A stretch of 42,850 nt of DNA from Candidatus Aegiribacteria sp. GTDB lineage: Bacteria; Fermentibacterota; Fermentibacteria; Fermentibacterales; JCC-6. Each line of letters begins with the position of its first letter. Positions within the stretch are counted from its first letter, which is position 1. The notes under the pieces are model-generated. The model made no database searches and had not been told where the DNA came from. It saw only the letters and a list, made by a program, of their open reading frames with translations. The stretch lies in assembly GCA_030600545.1 (NCBI GenBank), contig JAUVLV010000021.1, forward strand, positions 1-42,850. The letters are read 5' to 3'. Below, piece after piece: positions 32,932 to 42,179 of the stretch. The translations under genes were made by a program, and so were the position numbers.

Positions 32932-34542
32932 TTATCTGGTAAGAATCACCTTCCTGGTGACAGTTGAATTATCCGTCCATACCCTCACGAAGTAAATTCC
33001 TGAAACTACATCGTTTCCGCTGCTGTCCCGCCCCAGCCAGGAAACACTATGTGCGCCTGCGCAGAAGTTCTCGGATGCAATAGTCTGGATCTGTCTTCCC
33101 GAAAGATCATAAACGGAAATGTTCACTCTTCCGGCATCCGCTAGAGTAAAGGGAACCGTCACGAAAGAAGAGAACGGGTTAGGGAAAGCTGGATCCACAG
33201 ACAGGGGTTGGGCTGCCGTTTCTCCCTCACCGGAAATGGAGACGCTTGAACTGGTCAGTGCTTTCATGCAGAAATTACCGGTTGAGTTAATTGTTGTTAG
33301 ATCGGTCCAGGATGAACCTTCAAGAAAGAAGCTCTCCCCCGGATTCGCGCTTGACTCTACTATAGTCCTGGATGACGCGCCCAGAAGAACCGGGACATCG
33401 GAAGTGCAGTCGAAGGGCTGGCCTCCGTCGGGCAGGTTAAGGTAGACATAGAAATTATCTCCCTCCTCAAGTTGCAACTGTGCGGGGAGGTCAACAGTGT
33501 GAAATCCCGTACAAAGCGCTGTTCCCGTGACGGACGAGAGCTCATCCGTAAGATTTCCTCCAGAAAAGGAACCATATATCTTGGCGGTGTAAGTAACATT
33601 GTCTTCCACAGTGAAGAAACTCACGGCTTTAAGATATTCGTTCTGTTCGCATGTAAACGTATTGAAAGTTGAAATTGCGGTAGTAAGAGTATCGCGCCAG
33701 CCGTGGTAATCGTGGTAGTAAATGTTGTCGTACTGCATGAATTCAACATCCCGGAGAGATACAGCTCCCATAGTAGGATTCTGGCATGAGTGCTTGTCGT
33801 AATAGGAGATCCAGAAGTAACCGCCGTATCCCCAGCCCGTTCCCCAGCTGTTCTTGGCGAGCCATGCTCCGGGGTTGGGAGCCTGGGTTACCCTTCCATC
33901 GTCCCATCCGATAATTGAGACGGCATGGTTCGGGTCGAGAGAGCTCGATGGCGGCTGATAGTGTTCGTAATCGTTGATAAATGAGCCGTCGTAGCATATG
34001 CAGGTTCCCATCACACCGTAATCCATGATTGCCTGTTTGATGACATCGATGTTTTCAAGGCCGCTTCCAGCGGTGTACCAGGCTATCTCTCGCGGGTAGT
34101 AATAGTGGTACGAAGTCTGATATCGCGCAGGAGCAGTATCAAAGGACTGCCCATCAATATCACGTACAGCCCCCTCCCCCCTGGTGAGGTAAGCAGAGGT
34201 TACAAGGTAATCTCCGCCCTGGTGAACTTCGAGCCCGCCTCCTGTTGGAGGGGTCGTGTCATCGTTGTTATGCTGATTGAAACCGTTCCACCAGTCCAGA
34301 TGGTATTCGGCCAGGTCCGGCTCTCCCGTTTCGCCCGCCGCAGTCCAGGCGCCTGTGATCATCAGGTTGCCCTCCATCGAAGACATCGCTCCGAATGTCC
34401 AGCAGGTTCCTCCTTCCTGGCTCTTGACAGAAGTCACATAATTATTTCCACCAACATCACGAAGATCGTAAGTAGATGGCGGGTCAGCCATAACGACAGA
34501 TACTGTAATTAAAAGAATAGCCGAGAACAGGTACTTTTTCAC
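32932..34542 (-). CDS. Secreted papain-family (C1A) protease with lectin-like domain and sorting tail
   Basis: A 536-residue exported protease. The GTG at 34542 is taken as start: GGAGG lies 5 nt upstream, giving the signal peptide [19 protein letters not shown]. The catalytic domain follows at once (about 22-250), without an I29-type inhibitory propeptide. It contains oxyanion Q42, nucleophile C47 (TCWTF), H206 ([12 protein letters not shown]) and N231 (KNSWGTGWG). A lectin-like domain of about 180 residues follows (from about 258, [11 protein letters not shown]), as in archaeal and candidate-phylum C1A proteins. The last 80 residues (from FPNPFSSF through YDLSGRQI to VTRKVILTR) are a FlgD-like type IX sorting tail. 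Likely surface proteolysis; its action in scavenging is inference. Confidence 0.9.
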   Translation of the reverse strand: MKKYLFSAILLITVSVVMADPPSTYDLRDVGGNNYVTSVKSQEGGTCWTFGAMSSMEGNLMITGAWTAAGETGEPDLAEYHLDWWNGFNQHNNDDTTPPTGGGLEVHQGGDYLVTSAYLTRGEGAVRDIDGQSFDTAPARYQTSYHYYYPREIAWYTAGSGLENIDVIKQAIMDYGVMGTCICYDGSFINDYEHYQPPSSSLDPNHAVSIIGWDDGRVTQAPNPGAWLAKNSWGTGWGYGGYFWISYYDKHSCQNPTMGAVSLRDVEFMQYDNIYYHDYHGWRDTLTTAISTFNTFTCEQNEYLKAVSFFTVEDNVTYTAKIYGSFSGGNLTDELSSVTGTALCTGFHTVDLPAQLQLEEGDNFYVYLNLPDGGQPFDCTSDVPVLLGASSRTIVESSANPGESFFLEGSSWTDLTTINSTGNFCMKALTSSSVSISGEGETAAQPLSVDPAFPNPFSSFVTVPFTLADAGRVNISVYDLSGRQIQTIASENFCAGAHSVSWLGRDSSGNDVVSGIYFVRVWTDNSTVTRKVILTR

Positions 34543-34619
34543 AATGGCCTCCAGATGGATAAAGAGTCTATTAAAGTGTTTCAGTAGATAAACATGAGAA
34601 ATGAAAATCCGTTCCAGTG

Positions 34620-34648
34620 ATAATGCTTTCAAAGAAAATTCAGGTCAA
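34620..34648 (-). promoter_or_regulatory. Promoter of the papain-like protease gene
   Basis: TTGACC (34648-34643) and CATTAT (34625-34620) on the minus strand with a 17-bp spacer, about 80 bp before the GTG. The rest of the divergent 222-bp spacer holds a small palindrome (ATGCTAAAGCAT near 34680) and no clear tldD promoter. Confidence 0.5.
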
Positions 34649-34764
34649 GGGAAACATGAAGAATCCATAACGTTAACATGCTAAAGCATAAAGATGTTCT
34701 TATATTAGTAAATTGTGAAAAACGGTTGTAAGGCATTCCTGTTGAAATTTCGAAGGGAGTTTAA

Positions 34765-36129
34765 ATGATTGACAGACTTAAGTCCATGATAAGCGGAGTT
34801 GAAGCTGATTTCGTTGATATCAGGTACGAAATTAAAACGGAAACCAATATCAATTTTACCGGCAGAGAAATAAGAAATGTCGGTTCAAACAGAACCGATG
34901 GCTACGTAGTTCGTGCGGGGAAAAATGGAGGTTTCTCCACGGCTACCGTAACAAGAGAGGAAGATATCCCCCGCGCGGTGGAACTTGCCGTCGAGGGAGC
35001 GGAAACAATAATTGCCACGGGCGGGAAGGAATCGGTAATGGCCGAAGTGCCCCTGGTAAAAGAGACCATCAAGCTCGCTCTTGACGGCGATCCCAGAGAG
35101 ATAAGTATCGATGATAAAATGGAGCTTACCAGAAAGTACAATGACCTGATGCTGGAACAGCCCTCAATTGAAACTACCAGCATTACCTACAGGGAAATAG
35201 GCAGAGAAAAGCACTACGCTAATTCTGAGGGAACCGAGGTTTCGGAAGAAATTATCACCACGAACATTATGGGCGAAGTCATAGCCAAGCGCGATAATCT
35301 CGTTCAGAATATCAGGGTAGCCATCGGTGGAGCCGACGGTTACAACAGACTGCTTGACCGGGAAGAGGATTTCACTAAAAGGGCGCAGATCGCCGGGAAG
35401 CTTCTCGATGCGGAACCGGTAAAGGGAGGTACCTATAACGTGATCCTCAGCCCTATGCTCGCCGGAGTTTTCACCCATGAGGCCTTTGGTCATTTCAGTG
35501 AGGCCGACATAATAGAGGATAACCCATCTCTCAGGGAGAAGATGTCGCTCGGAAAGAAACTTGGTTCCGATGTTATCTCCATCGTTGCGGATTCTACCAT
35601 ACCCAATCAAATAGGTTACTACGTGTACGATGATGAAGGAGTAGCTGTTAAACCGGTAACACTCATGGATAAAGGAGTTCTGACCGGGAGACTTCATTCC
35701 CGCAGGACCGCAAGCGCTTTTGGAGAACCGGTAAGCGGCCATGCCGTAGCGGAAGACATGCGCTACGAGCCGATAGTTCGGATGGGAACCATATATATAA
35801 AACCCGGGGAAAAGAATCTCGATGAACTTCTTGCAGAGCTTGGAAACGGTCTTTATCTGATCGATGGTAAAGGGGGGCAGACCAGTGGAGAGAATTTCAC
35901 ATTTGGAGCCCAGTACGGATTCGAGATCAAGAACGGAATAATTGGCTCGATGGTAAGGGATATCAACATAATGGGTAACCTTTTCACAACGCTTCAGAAC
36001 ATAGAGTCGATAGGGAACGATCTGGAATTGTCGGAGCGCGGCGGTTGCGGCAAGGGTCAGCTCAATATCAAATCCGCCCTGGGGGGACCACATGTCCTGA
36101 TCCGCAACATGGTAGTTGGAGGTGCATGA
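34765..36129 (+). CDS. tldD: TldD metalloprotease subunit
   Basis: A 454-residue catalytic half of the TldD/TldE zinc protease, known for degrading CcdA antitoxin and for cutting leader peptides of some modified peptides (microcin B17). The HExxxH motif is HEAFGH at 238-243, and the third ligand is C428 in GGCGKG. The N-terminal DUF-like half (about 1-190) covers the active cleft in relatives. The GGGAG SD before the ATG is good. It ends 1 bp before the tldE start. A general protein-quality role is likely. Confidence 0.95.
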   Translation: MIDRLKSMISGVEADFVDIRYEIKTETNINFTGREIRNVGSNRTDGYVVRAGKNGGFSTATVTREEDIPRAVELAVEGAETIIATGGKESVMAEVPLVKETIKLALDGDPREISIDDKMELTRKYNDLMLEQPSIETTSITYREIGREKHYANSEGTEVSEEIITTNIMGEVIAKRDNLVQNIRVAIGGADGYNRLLDREEDFTKRAQIAGKLLDAEPVKGGTYNVILSPMLAGVFTHEAFGHFSEADIIEDNPSLREKMSLGKKLGSDVISIVADSTIPNQIGYYVYDDEGVAVKPVTLMDKGVLTGRLHSRRTASAFGEPVSGHAVAEDMRYEPIVRMGTIYIKPGEKNLDELLAELGNGLYLIDGKGGQTSGENFTFGAQYGFEIKNGIIGSMVRDINIMGNLFTTLQNIESIGNDLELSERGGCGKGQLNIKSALGGPHVLIRNMVVGGA

Positions 36130-36130
36130 T

Positions 36131-37441
36131 ATGAAAAGACTTCTGGACATGGCAGCGAAAGTATCCGATCAGGCCGAAGTATTCTCCAACAGGAACGATT
36201 CCAGTTCCCTTGAAATGAGAAACGGAAAACCTTCGGACATATCTGCATCCATACAGTCTGGCTATGCTCTTAGAATTCTCAAAGATGGCAGAATCGGAAC
36301 TTCATACACAAAGAACCTTCTGAACAGGGAAGAACTTGTTTCAAACGCACTGGATTCTCTCAAGGGAAAGGTAAAAGCTGGATTCTCCTTTCCAGGGCCT
36401 TCGGAAATCCCCTCTGCCTGGGAGCCTGACGGGTCAGTTTCCCGGATGGGTTTTCATGATCTTCATTCCCGCTCCAGTAAGGTGCTTGATTATATGAGAG
36501 GGAAGATTGACGGACAGATTGATGTCAATACGGCCAGGGGAGTTATGAACATGGCCATCATGAATACTAATGGGCTTGATGTCTCCAGAAAAAGCTCCTT
36601 CATGTACATTTTCGCTTCACTTCTCTTTCCCAACACCGAGACAGCTGTCCGAAAATTATATCTGAGCAGAAAGGTCGGGGATTTTCCCGAAAGTGATCTT
36701 GACGAACTGATTAAACTGTACACCTCCGGCCTGCCCGAGGTTGATATACTAACCGGAAGAATGAAGGTGGTTTTCACTCCGAACACAATGTACACCCTGC
36801 TGTGGAGGCTATCAGCAGCAACATCCGGAGGAGCTTTTTACAATAAAGTGTCTCCTCTCATGGATAAACGGGGAGAGAAGGTTCTCTCAGAAAAAGTTAC
36901 CCTTTACGGAGATCCTACTGAACCTGAGGAAGTCGACCAGCATTTCTTCGACGATGAAGGGGTTCCTACGAAGAAGCATACGGTTTTCGAAAATGGTGTT
37001 TTCAAGAATCTGATACTTAACCTCGATTACGCTGATAAGCTCAATGAAAAATCCACAGGAACAGGGTACCGAGAGGGAATGTGGGGAGGGGAAACTATCG
37101 CGATTCCCCCCGGCCCGTCACTTAAATGCAGCCGTATCGCTGCGGGAGATGCCTCCTTTGAAGATATGATAAAAGGTATCGACAGAGGAGTAATAGTTCT
37201 CGGAGTTCTCGGCGCCCATTCGGGCAACATTCTCAATGGTGATTTTTCGGTGGGTCTCAATCCGGGGCTTTACGTTGAGAATGGCGAGATCAAAGGTCGA
37301 GTCAGAGACGGAATGATTGCCGGGAATGTTTACGATGTTCTACAGAATATTGAATCCGTTGAAAATCGTCTGCATGATTCATTCACGGGAGGTAAATACC
37401 CTTCGATTCTTATTGATGACGTAAGCGTTGCAGCAAAATAA
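36131..37441 (+). CDS. tldE: TldE (PmbA) partner of the TldD protease
   Basis: A 436-residue non-catalytic partner that dimerises with TldD. It shares the TldD fold (NARGVMNMAIMNTNGLDVSRKS region, DEGVPTKKHTVFENGVFKN, then GDFSVGLNPGLYVENGEIKG at the end) but has no HExxxH, as expected. The start at 36131 is preferred because GGAGG (36118-36122) is 8 nt upstream. A TTG further upstream would overlap tldD. The gene is separated by 1 bp from tldD, so the two are co-translated. It ends in a shared terminator with the radical SAM gene. Confidence 0.93.
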   Translation: MKRLLDMAAKVSDQAEVFSNRNDSSSLEMRNGKPSDISASIQSGYALRILKDGRIGTSYTKNLLNREELVSNALDSLKGKVKAGFSFPGPSEIPSAWEPDGSVSRMGFHDLHSRSSKVLDYMRGKIDGQIDVNTARGVMNMAIMNTNGLDVSRKSSFMYIFASLLFPNTETAVRKLYLSRKVGDFPESDLDELIKLYTSGLPEVDILTGRMKVVFTPNTMYTLLWRLSAATSGGAFYNKVSPLMDKRGEKVLSEKVTLYGDPTEPEEVDQHFFDDEGVPTKKHTVFENGVFKNLILNLDYADKLNEKSTGTGYREGMWGGETIAIPPGPSLKCSRIAAGDASFEDMIKGIDRGVIVLGVLGAHSGNILNGDFSVGLNPGLYVENGEIKGRVRDGMIAGNVYDVLQNIESVENRLHDSFTGGKYPSILIDDVSVAAK

Positions 37442-37470
37442 AAAACTGATTTATCTCCATACGGAACAAA

Positions 37471-37492
37471 GGGGCAGGCTTCGGCCTGCCTC
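37471..37492. terminator. Bidirectional terminator with UUCG tetraloop
   Basis: GGGGCAGGC (37471-37479) pairs with GCCTGCCTC (37484-37492) around TTCG, nine pairs including one G-T. It serves tldE and, on the minus strand with a CCCCTTTGTT tail, the radical SAM gene. Confidence 0.8.
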
Positions 37493-37494
37493 CT

Positions 37495-39027
37495 CTATTT
37501 GTCCGAATACTTCGCGATGAACCAGCCGAATCTCTTTCTCTGAGCTCTGCAGACACCTCTTTTTTTCATGATTCTGTAGAGGGGGCTGAAAAGGGACATC
37601 ACCCATTTTACGGGAGTTGATTCCATGATAACAGCGAACGGTCTCCATGACAGGAATCTGATTAAGCGGTTTGGAACGCTCTTATTAACCAGAATAAACA
37701 GAAGATTCAGATAACTGAAACCTCTGTCATGATTTTCCTTGAGATAGGATGCATCCGTTCCCGATATAATACCATCATAAATTGCCTTGTGGAAAAGCTC
37801 TGTGCCCGGGTAGAACGTAAGAGTATACAGCTGAAGAACAAATGGCCTTGGGAGCTCGAGAACGCCTCTGAGGGTTAGGAGTCTATCATCAAGGCTTTCC
37901 CATGGATTCTCGAGTATAACATCGAAAGTGGGGCAGAATTCGGGAGGGAAGACCCTGTTCACTGTTCTGGCAAGACTTAGCAGTTTTTCCCTGCTGAAGA
38001 AATCTCTCCTGTACATACGGTTTGTGAATGGAGATAGTGATTGAATACCGACTTGGGTCCTTCTGAGACCGGCGTCGAAAAGTATCGACATTTTCCTTTC
38101 GCTTGAAGAGAGTACGCTCAGAAGAGCATAAAAAGGACAGTTGATCTCCATCTTATATCTATCCCGGAAGTACATGAGCTGGTCATTGCTGGCGCTTGCG
38201 AAATCATCATCCATAAAGTTGATCCTGTTGAACCAGGGAAATCTCGTGCGTATGGTTTTGATTTCTTCAATCAGATTATCCACGCTTCTCCGTCGAACCA
38301 TCTTGAACCCGCTGTACAGGTTTCTGTAATAGCTGTTAATACAATAGGCGCAGTGGTGAGGGCAGCCACGGGTCCACATTGTTTCGTAGATTAAGTGATG
38401 CGGCTCGGTAAAATGTATACGGCCCCGGACCATTTCTTTCAGAATGTCCTCACTCAGGGGCAGAATTTTCTTTCCCAGAAGAACGTACTGATCTTCAATA
38501 TCGTAGTCCGGAAAGGGGATTTCATCAAGATCAGCTATGGGCTCCCTCACCGGATTGCGGCATTCTCCCTGTTCGTCACGGAACCAGATGTTTTTTACGC
38601 GGGCAGGCCTGACTCCCTTCTGAAGACTGTCCGCAAGTTCCAGCAGGGCTGCCTCTCCTTCTCCAACACAGACGTAATCAGCTATATTCAGGCATTCTTC
38701 AGGGGCTACCGTAGGGTGTATTCCCCCCCATACAATGGGGATATCGATTCTCTTCTTTATTTCCCGAGTGAGATGTGACATCTTGATGAAGTAGTTGGTC
38801 ATGAGAGACATGCCCAGAAGATCAAAACCATCGGCAAGCTCAGTAACCTGTTCAACGACTTCGTCGGGGTAGCATTTTACGAAATCGAAACCGTTCACCA
38901 TCATACTTTCCAGGTCGGGAAGAAAGACCTGTCTCACGTAATGCCCGTTGGCCTTAAGATAAGAAGAAAGCACCCTGGTACTCAGCGATGTAATATCCAG
39001 ATAGGGAGAGATCAGTAATATTTTCAT
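37495..39027 (-). CDS. B12-binding-domain radical SAM protein
   Basis: A 510-residue enzyme with an N-terminal cobalamin-binding-like Rossmann domain (about 1-150, with MSLMTNYF and WGGIHPTVAPEECL) and a radical SAM barrel starting at the [4Fe-4S] motif C222-x3-C226-x2-C229 (RGCPHHCAYC). The C-terminal part (about 440-510) is basic. The family includes methylases, hopanoid and lipid modifying enzymes; the substrate is not readable here, and the cobalamin His of the DxHxxG motif is not evident. Start at 39027 with AAAGGG upstream; the frame extends 8 codons further without SD. Convergent with tldE, so it is not part of that operon. Confidence 0.9.
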   Translation of the reverse strand: MKILLISPYLDITSLSTRVLSSYLKANGHYVRQVFLPDLESMMVNGFDFVKCYPDEVVEQVTELADGFDLLGMSLMTNYFIKMSHLTREIKKRIDIPIVWGGIHPTVAPEECLNIADYVCVGEGEAALLELADSLQKGVRPARVKNIWFRDEQGECRNPVREPIADLDEIPFPDYDIEDQYVLLGKKILPLSEDILKEMVRGRIHFTEPHHLIYETMWTRGCPHHCAYCINSYYRNLYSGFKMVRRRSVDNLIEEIKTIRTRFPWFNRINFMDDDFASASNDQLMYFRDRYKMEINCPFYALLSVLSSSERKMSILFDAGLRRTQVGIQSLSPFTNRMYRRDFFSREKLLSLARTVNRVFPPEFCPTFDVILENPWESLDDRLLTLRGVLELPRPFVLQLYTLTFYPGTELFHKAIYDGIISGTDASYLKENHDRGFSYLNLLFILVNKSVPNRLIRFLSWRPFAVIMESTPVKWVMSLFSPLYRIMKKRGVCRAQRKRFGWFIAKYSDK

Positions 39028-39086
39028 AGAACCCTTTTTCAAATTGATCAAAACAAAGAGCTGTTACAATTAACAAAGCAGGCGAA

Positions 39087-39116
39087 ATGATAACCAAATG
39101 GAAATTGATAAGTCAA
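39087..39116 (-). promoter_or_regulatory. Promoter of the radical SAM gene
   Basis: TTGACT (39116-39111) and TATCAT (39092-39087) on the minus strand with an 18-bp spacer, 60 bp before the ATG. Confidence 0.55.
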
Positions 39117-39191
39117 CAGCATCGGCAGGGTTGTCGCTAATATACAAAATTCCTTACAGTACAGCGCAGAAAACAGCAGAACTTCATGATT

Positions 39192-39221
39192 TTGACAGAG
39201 TAAGGCTATTCTGGTTATTGT
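39192..39221 (+). promoter_or_regulatory. Promoter of the TPR gene
   Basis: TTGACA (39192-39197) and TATTGT (39216-39221) with an 18-bp spacer, about 100 bp before the TPR gene start. Confidence 0.5.
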
Positions 39222-39328
39222 TACACTCAGAAGAGAGTCAAAATTGAACGGAAGAATTCAATATGCTTACGGAACTATGCAGTGGTTGAAAGCAAAAGCA
39301 TTTTTCTATTTGTCAGATGGAGACGATG

Positions 39329-40798
39329 ATGACTGACCATGGGGATAGCAGAGACGATTTGATCCCGTCTTTCAATGTTACCGTGGATCGAGCCGAAGTC
39401 GAGAAGAACCTGAAGGAACTAATGACCCTTTGCAGCTCCAATCCTGCTGAAGCCAAGAAACTGGCCTCTGATTCACTTGCCAGCGCCCGTAAACTGAAAG
39501 ATCCCGCGCTTATAGGCACTTCACTATGCCTTCTTTCCAGAGCTGTTTCCCTGTTGCGCGGTTCCAGCGAATCAGTCGACCTTGCTGCCAGAGCGATTGA
39601 GATACTCCGCCCTCTCGATGATAAGAAAAGTTTGGCAACCGCGCTGAACAATCTCGGCAACTGTTACCGCAGAATAGGTAAACCGCTGGAAGCTATCCAA
39701 AGCTATGAAGAAGCTCTTGAGATCCAAAGATCCATAGGAAACAGAAGGGGTATTGCGGTAGTTCATAATAACCTCGGACTTGCCTTCAGGGATATCGCCT
39801 CGTACGAGAGGGCTTACAATTCTTTCAGACAGACAGTTGATGTCGCTGATGAAATAGACAATCAGCTTCTAAGAACAACCGCTCTCAGCAATATCGCGGA
39901 CGTTCTCATTGACCAGGGGGAGTACCAGAGCGCCGAGAAATACCTTAATGCTAACCTCAATGTAAACCGGGAGCTGAACCGCAGAGTTGGAGAAGCTTTC
40001 TGCCTCTGGGAGCTGGGACGCCTGAAACAGAAGCAACAGTATTTCGAAGAAGCCGAGAGTTTACTTCGGGAGAGCATTGCGCTTCGGAGAGAACTGGGAA
40101 GCTATCAGACCGGGCAGTGCATGTTCGATCTTGCGGAACTTCTCAAGGAAGACTGCCGACCACAGGAAGCAGAAAAGGTTCTGTTAGAGGCAGTTGAGCT
40201 TTTTAAGGAAGTTGATAACAGTCCCGACCTCTGTTTGGCCAGGGCGGGTTTGTCCATCCTGAGTATTCATATGAACAAACTTGAAGGAACTGAGAAGCCA
40301 CTTACAGACCTTCTTGAGCTTCTGTCGAAAATGGAAGGGGATCCGGACAGAGATCTTAGAACGCAGGTTTTAAAAGCCCTCTCGGAATACAATGAAATAA
40401 AAGGAAATCTGCCGGAGGCCCTTGAATACAGCAAGTCCTATGCCGAGGAGAAGGAGAAACTCTTTAATCAGATACAGCGGCAGAATATTACCAAACTGAA
40501 GCTGAGGGCTGACTTCGAGAAGAGTGAGGGCGCAAGAGAACTGCTGGAACAGAAGACCCTGGAGCTACAGGAAACAAATATCAGGCTTCAGAAGGCTATG
40601 GAAAGGATTAAATCCCTCCATGGGATGCTTCCCATATGCGCCCGATGCAAGAAAATTAGAAAGGACAATGGCTACTGGGAACAGATAGAGCATTATATCT
40701 CAACGCATTCAGATGCGACATTCTCTCATAGTCTCTGCCCGGAATGCATGAGGGAACTCTATCCCGATTTTTGTGATGAAACTGAGGAAGAAATTTAG
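39329..40798 (+). CDS. TPR protein with C-terminal Cys-rich (CxxC...CxxC) domain
   Basis: A 489-residue soluble protein. The start is one of three ATGs (39317, 39326, 39329); the last has GGAG 6 nt upstream and is preferred. Residues about 50-360 contain seven or eight TPR units (for example ATALNNLGNCYRRIGKPLEA and AVVHNNLGLAFRDIASYERA), then a coiled coil (about 395-430). The last 55 residues carry the motif LPICARCKKIR, a central GYWEQIEHYISTH and HSLCPECM. This tail is found at the end of many PAS, GGDEF and receiver proteins, where its role is unknown; the two CxxC pairs suggest a metal site. Its presence on a TPR scaffold suggests a signalling complex. Confidence 0.85.
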   Translation: MTDHGDSRDDLIPSFNVTVDRAEVEKNLKELMTLCSSNPAEAKKLASDSLASARKLKDPALIGTSLCLLSRAVSLLRGSSESVDLAARAIEILRPLDDKKSLATALNNLGNCYRRIGKPLEAIQSYEEALEIQRSIGNRRGIAVVHNNLGLAFRDIASYERAYNSFRQTVDVADEIDNQLLRTTALSNIADVLIDQGEYQSAEKYLNANLNVNRELNRRVGEAFCLWELGRLKQKQQYFEEAESLLRESIALRRELGSYQTGQCMFDLAELLKEDCRPQEAEKVLLEAVELFKEVDNSPDLCLARAGLSILSIHMNKLEGTEKPLTDLLELLSKMEGDPDRDLRTQVLKALSEYNEIKGNLPEALEYSKSYAEEKEKLFNQIQRQNITKLKLRADFEKSEGARELLEQKTLELQETNIRLQKAMERIKSLHGMLPICARCKKIRKDNGYWEQIEHYISTHSDATFSHSLCPECMRELYPDFCDETEEEI

Positions 40799-40894
40799 TT
40801 CGGATATCCTCCAGTCGGTTTCTGATGAGATTGTTATATTCCTGATACAGTCAAATGATATTATTACACTGGTAAAGGATTAATGGAGGACGAT

Positions 40895-42148
40895 ATGTTC
40901 TGTTCAAAGGTCTACGTAAACCGCAGAAACAAACTAATCGAAATAATGCCGGAGGAATTCCTGATTATCGTTCCTCCATCCACTTCTAAGCCCACAAGTG
41001 CTGATGGCCAGTATCCGTACACCCCCAATCTTAACCTTGTTTACCTTACGGGAATTGACCAGCCGGGGACATGGCTTGTCATCCACCGCAGAAAAGCAAT
41101 GGATGCCCGGGAAGACCTTTTCATCAATGCCTACGATGAAACCCACGCGAAATGGTTTGGAACAATACTGACAAAAGAGGAAGCAGCCGAAAGAAGCGGT
41201 GTAGCAAATATATCATTCAACAGCGGAGTGAAGAAATGGATAGATAGAATAATAATCCGCTGGGGGATTGAAAATGTATGGATTGATTTTCCTGTAACCG
41301 GTATTACAAGGGACAGCGGCAAACGGCTTGAATTTGCAAACGATTTGATATCTTCGTACCCTCAACTGAATTTCAACAGGCTTTCGGGTGATGTATTCCG
41401 CCTTCGGATGGTAAAAGGATCCGAAGAACTTGAAACCATGAAGAAGGCAATAGCCCTTACGCGGAAAGGTTTTCTGCGTGCCCTTAAAGCACTGAAGCCG
41501 GGAATGCTCGAATACGAATTCGAGGCGGAGCTTCTTTACGAATTTACTAAAAATGGCGAGAAGATCCCGGCCTTCCCCGCAATTGTCGCCGGAGGAAGCA
41601 GGGCAACGTGTCTTCATTACGTTGACAACAATGAACCTCTCGAGGAAGGAACAATGGTTCTTCTGGATTTTGGCGCCAGGAAAGATTACTACAACGCAGA
41701 TATCTCAAGAACCTTCCCGGTCAACGGCAGGTACACCGCCAGACAGAGGGAACTCGTTGAAATGGTTATTGGTGTTCAGGAAGAGGCTATTCGCCTTCTC
41801 AGACCCGGGAAGCTCCACTCCGAATGGAACAGCGAAGTGAAAAAATTCTACACTGGAGTTCTCATGAAAAAAGGCATCATTGAAAACGAAGAGGATATAG
41901 AGAAGTATTACTATCACAATATCGGCCACCACATAGGGCTGGATACCCATGACGAGAACGTGATAAGTGATGAGCTGAAATCAGGTATGGTACTTACTGT
42001 TGAGCCTGGTTTCTACTCCGAGGAAGAAGAAATCGGAATAAGGATAGAGGATGATGTATTGATAGGTGAAAAGGAAAATACCGTACTGTCGGCAAATATT
42101 CCGAAATATCCTGATGAGATAGAAGCCGTAATGAAGAAAGGGGAATAA
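40895..42148 (+). CDS. Xaa-Pro aminopeptidase (M24B, PepP-like)
   Basis: A 417-residue enzyme that releases N-terminal residues before proline. The N-terminal creatinase-like AMP_N domain (about 5-165) is followed by the pita-bread metallopeptidase domain with the five metal ligands D258 and D269 (LDFGARKDYYNADISR), H345 (GHHIGLDTHD), E370 (LTVEPGFY) and E385 (GIRIEDDV), all present. Start at 40895: GGAGG is 5 nt upstream; an ATG at 40883 is in frame but less well placed. tadA follows immediately, so the two are likely co-transcribed. PepP of E. coli is 440 residues. Confidence 0.95.
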   Translation: MFCSKVYVNRRNKLIEIMPEEFLIIVPPSTSKPTSADGQYPYTPNLNLVYLTGIDQPGTWLVIHRRKAMDAREDLFINAYDETHAKWFGTILTKEEAAERSGVANISFNSGVKKWIDRIIIRWGIENVWIDFPVTGITRDSGKRLEFANDLISSYPQLNFNRLSGDVFRLRMVKGSEELETMKKAIALTRKGFLRALKALKPGMLEYEFEAELLYEFTKNGEKIPAFPAIVAGGSRATCLHYVDNNEPLEEGTMVLLDFGARKDYYNADISRTFPVNGRYTARQRELVEMVIGVQEEAIRLLRPGKLHSEWNSEVKKFYTGVLMKKGIIENEEDIEKYYYHNIGHHIGLDTHDENVISDELKSGMVLTVEPGFYSEEEEIGIRIEDDVLIGEKENTVLSANIPKYPDEIEAVMKKGE

Positions 42149-42179
42149 AATAAACATCTCTGAAATTGACAGATACTGG

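Noticed and set aside
35164-36150. 328-codon minus-strand frame opposite tldD
   Set aside because: It overlies the tldD metal motif and C-terminal domain, has no SD and encodes no recognisable domain; it is a complement artefact.
37451-39051. Radical SAM plus tldDE as a modified-peptide biosynthesis locus
   Set aside because: The genes are convergent with a bidirectional terminator between them and I see no small precursor peptide gene.
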